Positions 11,485 to 22,612 of a stretch of DNA of 64,000 bases are shown here, piece after piece (the stretch's first letter is position 1; each line of letters starts with the position of its first letter). Both the position numbers and the translations under genes were made by a program. The notes below the pieces were generated by a model. It did not search any database, was not told the DNA's origin, and saw only the letters and a list, made by a program, of their open reading frames with translations. The stretch is from Marisa cornuarietis (lineage: Eukaryota > Mollusca > Gastropoda > Architaenioglossa > Ampullariidae): contig SMMW01000650.1 of the NCBI GenBank assembly GCA_004794655.1, positions 372,001 through 436,000 on the forward strand, read 5' to 3'.

Positions 11485-13115
11485 TACTGCAAGGACCTGT
11501 ACAATTACCAGCTGAAGACCGACGCCAACATTCTCCAAAACAACCAGACTAGAGACAGTGAACCTGCAGACCTACCAGTCCTACGGGAAGAGGTCGAAAG
11601 AGCTGTACATAGTTTGAAGGGAGGAAAGTCACCAGGCGTTGATAATGTACCAGCTGAGCTGCTCAAGCAGGGTGGGGAAGCAACTACAAAAGCCCTAACT
11701 GTTCTGTGCCAAAGAGTCTGGGAGCGCAAGGAATGGCCCAGAGAATGGACGCAGTCACTAATCATTCCCCTCCCAAAGAAAGGAAACAGCAAACAGTGTC
11801 AGAACTACAGAACAATAAGCCTTATCAGTCACCCAAGCAAAGTCATGCTGAAGGTCATACAGAACCGCATCAGAACCACCGCAGAAGAGCTGCTAGCAGA
11901 AGAACAGGCTGGCTTCAGACCACTTAGAAGCACAGTTGAGCAGATCTTCAACTGTCGTCTTCTTATAGAAAAGCATCTGCAGCATCAGCGGGACCTTTAC
12001 CACACTTCATTGACTTTAAGAAGGCATTTGACAGAGTCTGGCACGAGGGGCTATGGCATGTGATGCGGAAATTCAACATTGAAGAAGGGCTTGTCCAAGT
12101 CGTTGAAGCGCTGTATAACAGCTCAACAAGTACAGTCTTGCTTAACAACCAAATAGGAGCTTACTTTCGTACCACAGTAGGGGTACGTCAAGGATGTCCC
12201 CTATCACCCGTGTTGTTTAATATATTCTTGGAGAACATCATGCTTGAAGCTCTTCATGACCACCATACCTCCATTTCAATCGGTGGAAGACCAATCTGCA
12301 ACCTACGCTTTGCAGATGATATAGATCTGTTAGCAGGTACAAACAAGGAACTGCAAGACCTCACCAACAGACTGACAGACAGCTCAAACGCATATGGAAT
12401 GGAGACCAGCACAGAAAAGAGCAAAGTTATGATCAATGGCAACGGCAAAGCAGAGATCTATATGAACGGGGTACAGCTCGAAGAGGTAAGTAGCTTCAAG
12501 TACTTGGGAGCCACCCTCTCCAAGGACGGCAGCTCCACGCAAGATATCCGCATCAGGATCGCAACAGCAACAGCAGCAATGGCTAGGCTAGATAGGATCT
12601 GGCATAGCCACAAGATAAGGTTCACTACCAAGTACAGGCTATACAAATCCCTGGTAGTGCCGATCCTGCTCTACGGATGCGACACGTGGACTCTACTCGC
12701 CGAAACAGAAAGGAGAATCCAGGCATTCGAGCACAAGTGTCTGAGGAAGCTGCTCCGGATCTCATACAAAGAACACAAAACCAACGACTTTGTAAGAAAC
12801 AAGATTGCCGCACTCGTAGGACACCAGGAACCTCTACTATCAACAGTCAAGCGACGTAAGCTGGTCTTCTTTGGCCATGTAACCCGGCACGACACCTTGT
12901 CGAAGACTATCCTTCAAGGCACCTTGGAGGGTGGCCGACGCCGCGGTGGTCAGAGAAAGAACTGACTTACGAACGTCAAAGACTGGACTGGTCGTCCTGT
13001 ACAGGACCTGCTGACTATTGCCCAAAATAGGCAAGAGTGGCGGGCCCTATCAGCTGCAGCGTCTATCCATGTGCTCCCCCCAACGCCAGGTGCCAGGCAA
13101 GGGACGACTGACTGA
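11485..13115 (+). pseudogene. LINE reverse transcriptase half (frameshift and nonsense)
   Basis: This is the reverse transcriptase of the same LINE. Motifs in order are GGKSPGVDNVPAELLK, IIPLPKKGN, NYRTISLIS, EEQAGFRP, FDRVWHEGLWH (read in the second frame), GVRQGCPLSPVLFN, the catalytic box FADD in LRFADDIDLL, FKYLG and YGCDTWTLL. One base appears missing near 12005 (around the FIDFKKAFD segment), shifting the frame. A TGA at 12963-12965 replaces what is normally a tryptophan codon. Beyond it the frame stays open through DWTGRPVQDLL to a TGA at 13113-13115, which lies inside the (ACTG)n tail. No functional protein can be made. Confidence 0.9.
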
Positions 13116-13168
13116 CTGACTGACTGACTGACTGACTGACTGACTGACTGACTGACTGACTGACTGAC
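13107..13168 (+). repeat. (ACTG)n 3' tail of the LINE
   Basis: About 15.5 perfect tetranucleotide units form the 3' terminus of the element, in place of poly(A). Short tandem-repeat tails are typical of several non-LTR clades. A period of four puts TGA in all three frames, so the tail also ends the ORF. Confidence 0.9.
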
Positions 13169-13177
13169 TATTGTGTA
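13169..13177 (+). repeat. Right target-site duplication of the LINE
   Basis: TATTGTGTA, identical to 9573-9581, directly follows the last (ACTG) unit. Confidence 0.8.
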
Positions 13178-14327
13178 GGTGTAATGTCTACAATGATTCC
13201 TTTCCTTAGATTGTAGATGTCTGCGGTGTGCGTGTTTGTTTGGAGGACGGGATCGATGCATAAAACATTTTTCAGTTAGTAAACATTGTAGGTTTTGTAA
13301 AGTGCTGTGAATCTATGATTGGGGAACAACGCTATAGCTGTCTATAATTCTTCGTATTACAGTATTATTAAACTGTTATGCTTCTCCGTTGATTCTTTGA
13401 GCAAAAATGAACTTTCGGGTAGCGTAAGCACTGAACCCAAGGTGGAGTGAATGTCTGATGATCAGGGTTTAAGGTGGTCAGGGTGAATCAGCAACAGTGA
13501 TAATTCTCTAAAACTTCAGGCATTCTAGTGTTCATGTTAGTCCCGGCCTGCTCGAATTTTGCCCCATTCCTAATGAGGTAAACGACTGCCACCACGACCG
13601 TGCACACTGCCAGGCCTGACGGGAGGGGGGGGACAGGGGGTCGGGTCTGATTTACCCGGGCCCCCGGCTGTGAAGGGGACCTTGGTCAGTGGATTTCCTT
13701 TATTCTTCTTTTCCTTCTCTTTTTCGTAACATTCCTCACTCTGGGGATTTTTTCTATGGAGCGGGCTGTTACAAGTTTGATCTTTTACCGTCATCTTCAT
13801 TTACTAACCACTCATGTGTTCTTCGTTCTGCCATCTTGCTTTGATTTTTGACTGTACAGGATTCTGCGCCTCCCTCACCGACACTTTTAACTGTTTCTAG
13901 CATTGTAGACCATACCGTTTTCCATTTTTAATTTATGAACCGCATATGTTGCTACATGTTATGTGGATTATAATCTGGATCTATGCGCTTCTTGATGTTG
14001 TCTGGTGACAGATGTGTTCGTGTCATCCTGCATCCGTGCTTGTAACTGGATGCTTGTAACTTTGCTTCTTCAGTGCCAGGACTGTGCTCTGTTCTCAACT
14101 GTGTTGCCCTAAAACTTCAATAGTCCGATGAACTTTTCTTTTTACTGGCCTACACTTGAAAATTCAAGACATTGCATATACTGATCCTTGCTTTGCATGG
14201 ATCAACTTCAAAGGAAAGTCCGGTGCTGGCGGGAAGGGATTGGGCGTAAATAATGATAAGAACACCGAAACTTACTGGTTTTGAGATCAGCATCCATTAT
14301 TATTATGTTTGTGTGTTTTTCTTTTTA

Positions 14328-14385
14328 GTAAAGCGCTTTGAGCCTCCCTTTAATGGTGGGAAAAAGCGCTATACAAATTAATTAA
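14328..14385 (+). repeat. CR1/L2-like LINE or SINE 3' tail fragment
   Basis: The stretch AAAGCGCTTTGAGC, then GGGAAAAAGCGCTATACAAA, is the hairpin-like 3' end shared by many L2/CR1-type LINEs and their SINE partners. Related tails occur at 50545-50605 and, reversed, at 55405-55475. Confidence 0.55.
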
Positions 14386-15858
14386 CTTCATTAAACAATT
14401 CTATGTTCAATTAAGTAGTGATGTAGACCCTAGTGCACTTGTCCTAATGTTTGCAGTATATATTATTAAGTTACTGAATGAAATGTAGATATTGACAATC
14501 GAATTGTATTAGTATATACTGGGGGAAAAAATTACGATTACAATTGCAATAGACCCGGAGAGGTTGTCTGCCCCGGGGCCCGTGCTGGCTCTCGGCGGCC
14601 CTGTTCTTTACTGCATGGTCAGACGTTCGGTTTCGCTGCTGTACTTTAAAATAGGATAAATAATATGTTGAAAGCGGTAATGAACTATAGTTTCATGCGC
14701 ATGCGCAGAGTACTCCAGAAGGTTTGGTTTCGCCAAAGTCTATGGTTTCGCTACAATGGCACATTTCATGCATCAACGTTTACTTCACTTGTGTTCACAT
14801 ACAATACAGGCTAGGCCCCACTCACACAGGATCGTCCTACCCCCTTTTCATTACAGCACCACCATCCCAATAGCACCTGGAGTTGTCTACCTGGCTCTTG
14901 TGTTGCGAAGGCCGACATCCAAAAATAGCCGCTTGACCTCAGCAGGCCTCCATGGAGCCGTAGCGACCTCAGCGATGGTAGGCGTGACTATCAGCGTAAC
15001 CTCGCCGAACAACTCGCCTACCGCCGTCGAGGTCCTTCTATCTGGGTTAACTAACCTCTCTACATTTTCTGCGGAAAGTTACACAATATGGGCAGAGTTT
15101 TAATTTGCTTGTTTTATTACATTGACAAACAACAACAAGAAGAAAGGCCAAGGAAAGACAACAGTGTGACTTCTTTATACAATCCGCAGTTGCCAAAGTC
15201 CTGTGAGTGGCTGGCAAGGGACTAACCTTGACCCGGCCTCGTGCGTGAAAAAAAAAATTAGGCCGCGCGCAAATTAGGCTGCCAGGTGGGGGAGCTCGCA
15301 TAGTGTTTCAAGAATCCCCATGCCAGGTGTGTGTGTGTTGTACTGATAATTTTAAGTTGTGACGCTGAAATATCGTTGGCTCCTGACCACTTCCGTCCCT
15401 GCGGGAAGAACTAATTGCTATCAACGCAGAGCAAAGCAGCTAAGATGCAACCCGTTCTCCTTGTTTTTGTTTTCTGCCGTATAGCAAGATCTGCTTATTG
15501 CTTCGTGGAGTGGAGTTTATCGGTTGGCCGATAAAAGGATAAAGAAAATGTTTTACAGAGAACTTTGTAAGTAATTAAATGACGCGACTGTTGCATGAAA
15601 AACAAGAGGTAGCGTCGGATGGAGGGGGGGGGGGTTGCTGTAAGAGGAAACCAAATAAGTGCAGGAGTCTGTAAAGTAGGAAACTCAAGTGAACGATCTG
15701 GAAAATTAATTAGTCTCATCACAACGACTGGAAAAATTAGAACAGCTTTGATAAACTCTTTTTTTTTTTAAATGGCCAGTGATAATATACTGAAGAACTT
15801 TGCTTTCCTTCTTTCTTAATTTCATTTTTAAGTGTAACTATCAAATAGAGAAAACAAT

Positions 15859-15980
15859 GGAAGCGGATGGCCGAGTGATTAGAGCGCTGGCTTCCGAACC
15901 GAGAGCGCGCTGGATCAATTCCCGATAAGCGCAGCAAACTTCCCCCAGTCGACCCAGTCGAATGAAAGAATGAATAAACA
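15859..15980 (+). mobile_element. tRNA-derived SINE (truncated copy)
   Basis: The tRNA-like head starts at GGAAGCGGATGGCCGAGTG (A box TGGCCGAGTG), runs through a Leu-like body, and has a decayed B box (GGATCAATTCC). The element body CCCCAGTCGACCCAG follows. The same head and body occur reversed at 51447-51682, which shows a dispersed family. It is not a functional tRNA gene because the acceptor stem does not close. Confidence 0.75.
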
Positions 15981-16817
15981 TCACAAGCCCTCACACACAC
16001 ACACACTCCTTCCTATCTGACTCTTCGTCCAATTTTGTACTTTAAAATCTTCCTAGACACTTTTATACTTGTACACCCCTTTTCAGGACCTACAGTTTCC
16101 ATTTTGACACTGATTTTGCACATATATGTAATTAGGAGCACATTTACTGCCTGGACGAAAGTTTGCAGATGACACAAGTACTATAACTCTTCACGTACTG
16201 TGGTGAGGGTCAGTTCACCAAACTACCGGTGTTGTCTCCCCTGTACTCCTTTTCGATGAGCAGCAGTTTCTGTAATGGTTGCATCGATGTAACCTAAAAT
16301 GATACAAATAATTATGCAACTCTAAAGACAAAATTTTCGGGAAAAATACTGAACCGATTGGACAGTCGTGGACAATTACCTACTAATATTTTCTTCTTAC
16401 CCACTCCGGATTTACTTACCTCGTATATTGCGCTTTCAAACAGCTGACACCAACATAGGTGATGCTGTAACCATTTTCTTCTGCTCGGGTTTCAAAAATA
16501 TGTTCATCGTTTACTGCACGATTAGTGCAGTTCTTGTTTATTTGTTATTATAACAGGTTATATCAAACATTGCCCCTTAGTGGTCTTTTCCTAGTGCAGC
16601 TTTTCGCAAGCCGTGGAGGAGCACTAAGTGTTATCGAAAGCTTTTAATGAAAGTGCATTCGTATGCTACCTGCAAGGGAAAGCATTTATTTAGTCTCTGT
16701 TCTAAACAGCAAAAGATTTTTGCACGTTGAATAAATCCTTCATTAACATTTGTTAGATCACGATTTACAGTCTGCTCAACCACACCCCTCCCCCCCCCCC
16801 AAAAAAAAAAAAATGGC

Positions 16818-17036
16818 GATAAAGTATTCAGAAGACATGCAAACAGAAGGCAGTGGGTGTTTCCAGTCGAACCAGCAACGAAAACTTTTTCGTGGCCAAG
16901 TAGCCAGCCCTGTAAACAGATGTCACATTTAAAGAAAGAATGAGTGCCCGAGAAGAGATCTGAACCCATGATAGTCGATCATAATTGTATTGGTGACCAG
17001 CGCCCAATTATAGCGCCACCGGATCTCGCGCTGACA
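16818..17036 (-). mobile_element. Second tRNA-headed SINE type
   Basis: On the minus strand the sequence opens with GATCCGGTGGCGCTATAATT (A-box-like) and carries a B-box-like GGGTTCAGATCTC. The body follows with GGCTGGCTACTTGGCCACG and GCTGGTTCGACTGGAAACAC. It ends near a T/A homopolymer at about 16801-16813. Borders are approximate and no target duplication was identified. Confidence 0.5.
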
Positions 17037-18227
17037 ATGGAAAAAACAGAGCGGAAGATAGTGAAAACCGGCTGAACAAAAAAAAAAAAAGCAAGAAAGA
17101 AATGACTGTATTCAGCTGCCTCCAAGCAGAGTATAAAGATAATTTTTTTATGAATGGCACCACATAGATGCCTTGCATCTTCTGGCTTATATAATCTGAG
17201 TTGTTTCCATGCTTATTGTACAGCATCAATTTTTTACTATAACTTTATTATCTTTGTACGCTGTCCTCTGTATTAGGGCACCTTAATCGACTGACCTGCT
17301 CGTCACGTGGTGATCGATTCAGTCTTGAGTGACTGAGCACAACTGCCGATGAAAGTGATCGCCGTGCTAATGCAATCTGTGTTGACAACAGTCACTCGCC
17401 TTTTGTTTTCTTGTCGAGGCGATCATTGCAGTGGGGGAAATCAATTACTCTAGGCCTCTCTGGTGACAGATGTATCATTATCAGGAGTTTACCGCGCCCG
17501 GTAAAGCCGGGTCCCATGAGCATCAGGCACGCTCAGTAAACGTGAAAGACAGGAGGTACTTTAAATGCTATCTACTTAAAAAGATGGCTACTTGCGTAAA
17601 TCTCTTCAATACAAAATGCGTTGATGACGATGAGCTCACCACACACTAATAATAAGAAATGCGCGCATTTTCCTATGCGAAGACGCGTTTAGTGAGTTGT
17701 GCTTAGGAGTCGAGACTACAAACGAACGAACAGCTGAACACACAGCAAAGAATAAAATTAAACAAAAGCAGCAGTACATGGTCGCGAAGAAAGAATACAT
17801 CCAGGATGCAGGTGGGGAATTGAGAATAGAGCGGAAAAGTTAGCAATAAGATGATGATAATAATAACTCCGTCCGTTGAGTCTGTAGCTTATAAGCACTG
17901 AGACGCCGCATAATACTTGTAATAATTGCCCACAAACGCTACAGCTCCCGTCGCATTTCGCATCAAAATGTTCCAGCTGTGCTGTGCGAACAGCTACCGG
18001 AGTGCATTTGCGCATCTCTCACTAATCTGAGCTCGAGTGTTTGACCTTGCCTACACTCTTCGCCGACAGCCACCGAGGCAGTCTTCACCGGGCCTACGTG
18101 AAGATGAGAGCGGGGCAGAGATAATATGGAGAAGAAAAAAAAACCGACTGACAGCGCATTTATGTCGACCGGACACTGCGTGACAGAAACAACACTGTAT
18201 TGCGCATGCCACTCGGGCATGTATTGC

Positions 18228-18237
18228 GTATATAAGT
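18228..18237 (+). promoter_or_regulatory. Possible TATA box with CRE-like half site
   Basis: GTATATAAG is followed within a few bases by TACGTCAC. It lies about 560 bp upstream of the zinc-finger/HMG start codon and could serve an upstream start site. Support is the motif only. Confidence 0.25.
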
Positions 18238-18527
18238 ACGTCACAGTTGCCAAGGTTTGAAATTTGAAAATTGCATGTGTACAGACCTCTCGGATAGCCC
18301 GCTCGCTTTGCTGCTCGGCGGTATCGCCGTCTACCAAGGTACGTGGAAGCTATGCACGCGCAGAGAAGAATCACTTTTTTCCATATCTCGCACGTTTCTC
18401 GTCGTCTTCCTCCGTTTTATATTTCACGCACACGAAACTGGTGATTTGGGGGGTTTGATGTTGACAGATTTTGCGGTTAGTAGGTGCGAGGGAATGGCGC
18501 GAAAAGTGTCATGAATATTCATTATTA

Positions 18528-18650
18528 TGACTCAGATTTTGACCAATCAAAAGCTTAGTCGGAAAACCTCATGATGGCTTCCATCCAATCAGCTTTGAAC
18601 TGCATGTTTTTAGCCTTTGCCCTCTCGAAAGATGGCGTTGTGTAGCGTGC
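18528..18650 (+). promoter_or_regulatory. Likely core promoter of the zinc-finger/HMG-box gene
   Basis: Clustered motifs precede the first coding exon: an AP-1 site TGACTCA (18528-18534), two NF-Y type CCAATCA boxes at 18543 and 18585 in the same orientation, and a YY1-like AAGATGGCG (18629-18637) that often sits at a transcription start. Transcription would begin near 18630-18650, leaving about 150 nt of leader before the ATG at 18796. The assignment is inferred from spacing and motifs. Confidence 0.5.
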
Positions 18651-18795
18651 GTGAGTAACCTACTTATACATTTACTATAACGGTTTCGAGCCGAGTTTTA
18701 TAAGTTTGTGTATACTTGACAAAATCCGGTGAAATATTTCATGGCTGTTATTGTGGGAGTGTTATGCGAGTCGCAATCTGGTCTTAACGAGAGGG

Positions 18796-20492
18796 ATGAG
18801 CGAGGGTGAAAGTGCTCAGCCGGTAAGTTTTGTTCTGTGTGCGTTTGTAAACCTGTTTTGAAAAGTTGTAGTGGGCGCCGAAGAAGACAGCCAACGGTAT
18901 CGCACAGTTTAGCGGTTTGGCGTTCCGTAGCGTAGCATGACCTAAGAAGGCCATGCTGACATTCGTCGAGTGTGAACAGTAAGTCTACCACGGCCTTCGT
19001 CGTTTTGAACCACATTTATGCCTTATCGGCTATATGTGATCATTCTAACCTTTTTTATTTTTTTTTATTTTTTTTTTAAGTAGACACTCTTGCATCTGCA
19101 GAGCTGTCACTTCCGAAACCGAATAACATTCACTTATTTGGTCTGGTCAGAAAACTTCGTACTCTGCTGATTTGTCGTAAACAAGATACCTGCCTGTTAT
19201 GAAAATGGCTGAATGTGAAACTCTACCCATCGATAGATAAAATATATCTGCTAGTACACTGACTGCGGAAGCGCTCACAAATGTCATTCTTTAAGATAAT
19301 TTAATATGGAATCGCCCTTATCCAGCTCTCTTAATTTAGAGATGACGAAACCTGCTTTTGGGTTGACAGTAGCTTTCACTCTCTGGTTTCAGGAGAGAAA
19401 TTCTAAATAAAGGAGCGTAAAAGGGATCGGTCGATAACTACAGCAAACATATCATAGCTATCATAAGTGTTGATAAACTTAAATAATCTCTGATGTGCAG
19501 AATAACATGGTAAAATTATATGAGGCAAAGTTTCGAGGGGGAAAGAGAGAAATCATTGTATGCTATATAAAGGACTTTTTTTTTAAATTCGATTTTGTTT
19601 GCAAGCAGAAACTGACATGAAGGAGATGGTCGGTCCTTCGTTTGTTTCGTGGGTGTGGCAGGGTATTATAGTTAAGGAAGAATCAATTTTTCTGGCTGTG
19701 ACTCCTGGTTGCGCAGTGTCACGTTCTATCCGAGCTCATTATGTCTCGTTCACTCACTGACAAAAAAAAAAAAAGTCGGAACGAGCAAAAGAAACGAGAA
19801 GGTTAATTACCCATACCTCTACCCCCTGCACGTCTTCTCCTGCCCCCACCCCTCGGATACTGGAGCAAAAGAAGTGGAGTTTGAGGATTTTGTCAAAGTT
19901 CGATCCACTGAGGTTTATTTTGCCTTCTGGTGGTAGGTCAGCGTAGACGAGCAATTACATCTCTTTGGCGATGAAAATGAATCACGAAATAATATTTTGA
20001 CGATAAGGAGCTGACAGAGCGACAAGTGACAGACTCGCTAGATGGAGAAGAACTCTTCTGATCATGTTGTTAGATCCTGCAGCCGCGTTTCTTTATTGTA
20101 TTTAATTTTAGTGAAATTAGAGAAGGGCTGTAACATAGCAATTAAGTGACTGCAATTTATGGTCTCTTTGGAAATGATCGTCCAGTAAAAGTAGGGAAAA
20201 TGTCACAGTGAAGACCATTCCTCGCAAAAGGAAACTAAAATTCGTTGTCTGGTTGTGTGGGGATCAAAAGCTGACGATACTCTTTTGTAGGAAGTAGAGA
20301 CAGGAAAAGAGTTTTGCATATAATTTACCCGGTCCCAGATATGTGTATAGCATTTACCTCCATGATATTGTTACTTCACTCGGGGACATTTTAAAGTCTT
20401 TTACAGTACAAAATAAAAAAAAGTTTTTTTTCCTATCTTGTCTGTGGCTTGGTTTTCATACTTTGGTGTTTGTGCATACATACATACATGCG

Positions 20493-20524
<32 letters not shown>

Positions 20525-22560
20525 TATCGTCCCATCCCTTGCTGTGCAATACTTGAAAATTTGGCGCTACCATGGGGGTCGCCATTCAACGGGTACTTAA
20601 GAAATACAAGAAATAGCATGGGAGTTCGTGCCTCAATGTTTTCTTTCGCAAATCTTTCACCCGTACTCAAAAGCACTATCATTCTTATTGCTGTGCATGG
20701 TGAACGGAGCAGCGCGCACACACACACACACGCACGGTCTGATGAAGTAGGTGTGCTAACTGCGAGTCGAGCGTGTTCTTTTTGTACCCTTAAATTCCCC
20801 TGATGGTCAGACCAACCGATACTTTGAAATGTTTTTATGGCCTCAGAAAAAATGATTGTTATAATTCTTCATCTTTTGAAAAAAATGAGTTCTTTCATGT
20901 TAGTAGATAGACCCTCAAACGCTTGAAAGTGGTCGGTTGTACTGTTGGATGTCACAAGGTACGTTTTGCTTTTGAAAGTGTAGAGCCGGTCTTTGGGGTG
21001 GCAATAGTCATAGTGTTTATAATTTTTGTTGTTTTTCCTGTGAGTCAAGCACAAAGTGTTTTTGTGGACCGTACCGTAGGACCGGAAAGTTGAGTACTTA
21101 ATAATACCACTTTAAAATAACACAGGATACTACTTCAAAATACTTCATACTACTTCAGAATAAAACTTCAAAATACAAACTAAACAGGGTTTTTGTTATA
21201 GCTGTCACTTTCACGTGCTGTGATTTATCCTCTGCTAGTAAAGCATTCTTTCACTGGATGCTGTGTCTGTGCAGCCGGGGCAGGGTGATGGGATGGACAA
21301 GATAGTCACGTGGACAATACTTTGTGACTCCAAGGATCAAAGAGCAGGATAAAGAGACAATTGAGAGAAGGTAAAGTGTGTATGCGGGAAAGGCTGGGAG
21401 TGGGGAGGGAGATTTTGAGCAGCAGCACCAGCATTAACAAACAGGTCGAGGATGGGTACACTCCCCGCTCGCCCCCTCTCCCACCGATAGATCACACCAT
21501 TGTAATCTCCTGTGCGCTTGATCAAAACTTTTCTTTTCAGCAATAACATAGTTCGCAAAAACGAGTTACGAGTGCTCAAACAAAAGATAAAACTGCCCAG
21601 ATCAAAAGGGACACACAGTTATGTATGATCCAGCTAATATAATTCTTAAGCAGAAAGTCAAGACTATAGCTAGAAGCAGAATATGTAGAAGAAAACAAAC
21701 AGCATTTTCGTAGGGAAAGCCATTGGTGGCAAATAATGTATCGTGTTAGCTGACACGGGGTTGACAAGCTTAAAAATTCCTTAGGAGCTTACAAACAGTA
21801 CAGTTTTTATTTAGCAGTGCATATACCCATGACAACGGTCTTGTGTCTTTGCACACTATGGCTCCCTTCTAAGAGATGTTCCCAGTTCCACGTGAAAGGA
21901 CGTTTTCTTACCCCATCCCCACCCCTTACTCCTACCTCGTTGACACAAAATGTTACATGGCTATGACATAACAAAGTCAGTCCAGCAGGCAGATATCATG
22001 CTTTCCTATTCTTGTCCAGACATTTTGGGTTTTAGGAAATGGACTGAGGACTTCAGGACGGAGAACTTCTCGACTTGTGGACGTCAAAGACTGTGGACTT
22101 CTGTGGACTTGTCCTTTTCACCGTGGCTGCGGGTCCGACTTTAGTCGTAACCCTGGTGACGTATGCTGGACACACTGCTATGCTGCCTGTAAGCTGTAAG
22201 CTGAGCAGTTGTACTATGACACTCCCATTTTAAAGTGCACTGGGGAATAGAGGGGGGTATGTAACTGCATGACCTCAGACACTGCACTTGCGCGGTTCAT
22301 TTCATTTTACTGACTTTCCCTTTTGGTTGAAAGTTTACCTAAAACACGCACGCACACACACACACACACACGCACACAATGTACTTTTGCCAGCACGTGC
22401 TTTGTTGTAGCCTCTTTTCTCTGTTGGTTTTTTTTTTTTAATTTCTTAGTCTTTTGTCAGTGCCTGTATTTACGTACATGTTGGTGTAGTTGTCCTTCTC
22501 AACCCTGTCTCATTCACCAGGCTGTTGCGAGCACAGAATCCTTGGTGACCTGTATTCGCC

Positions 22561-22612
<52 letters not shown>

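Larger units (their letters stand above)
9582..13168 (+). mobile_element. Dead RTE/CR1-type LINE with 5' inversion (twin priming)
   Basis: This is a single non-LTR retrotransposon insertion. From left to right it holds the inverted 5' part (endonuclease and linker, minus strand, 9582 to about 11484), then the sense 3' part (reverse transcriptase, plus strand, 11485-13115), then an (ACTG)n tail. The break is exact: the inverted part ends in codons for RWTE and the sense part resumes with YCKDLYNYQ, with no coding sequence lost. The 9-bp duplication TATTGTGTA on both sides shows one target-primed event. Frameshifts and a nonsense codon make it non-functional. The endonuclease resembles proteins usually labelled craniofacial development protein 2-like (RTE/BovB type), but clade assignment is inference. 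Strand is that of the 3' part. Confidence 0.9.
13178..18527. other. Intergenic region with repeats
   Basis: No supported protein gene lies here. Two SINE copies and one CR1/L2-like tail are listed separately. GC-rich patches occur at 13610-13690 and 14560-14610. A 115-codon frame at 14756-15103 has no recognisable motif and is not called. A C12-A13 homopolymer pair lies near 16789-16813. Confidence 0.4.

Noticed and set aside
14756..15103. 115-codon plus-strand frame
   Set aside because: No domain, no splice context, and moderate GC that makes chance frames likely.
15859..15935. A functional tRNA-Leu-like gene
   Set aside because: The B box is degraded, the acceptor stem does not pair, and the head continues into a SINE body shared with another copy.
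17963..18374. Overlapping minus-strand frames upstream of the zinc-finger/HMG promoter, possibly a divergent gene
   Set aside because: The frames overlap one another, show no motif, and lack a consistent splice chain.
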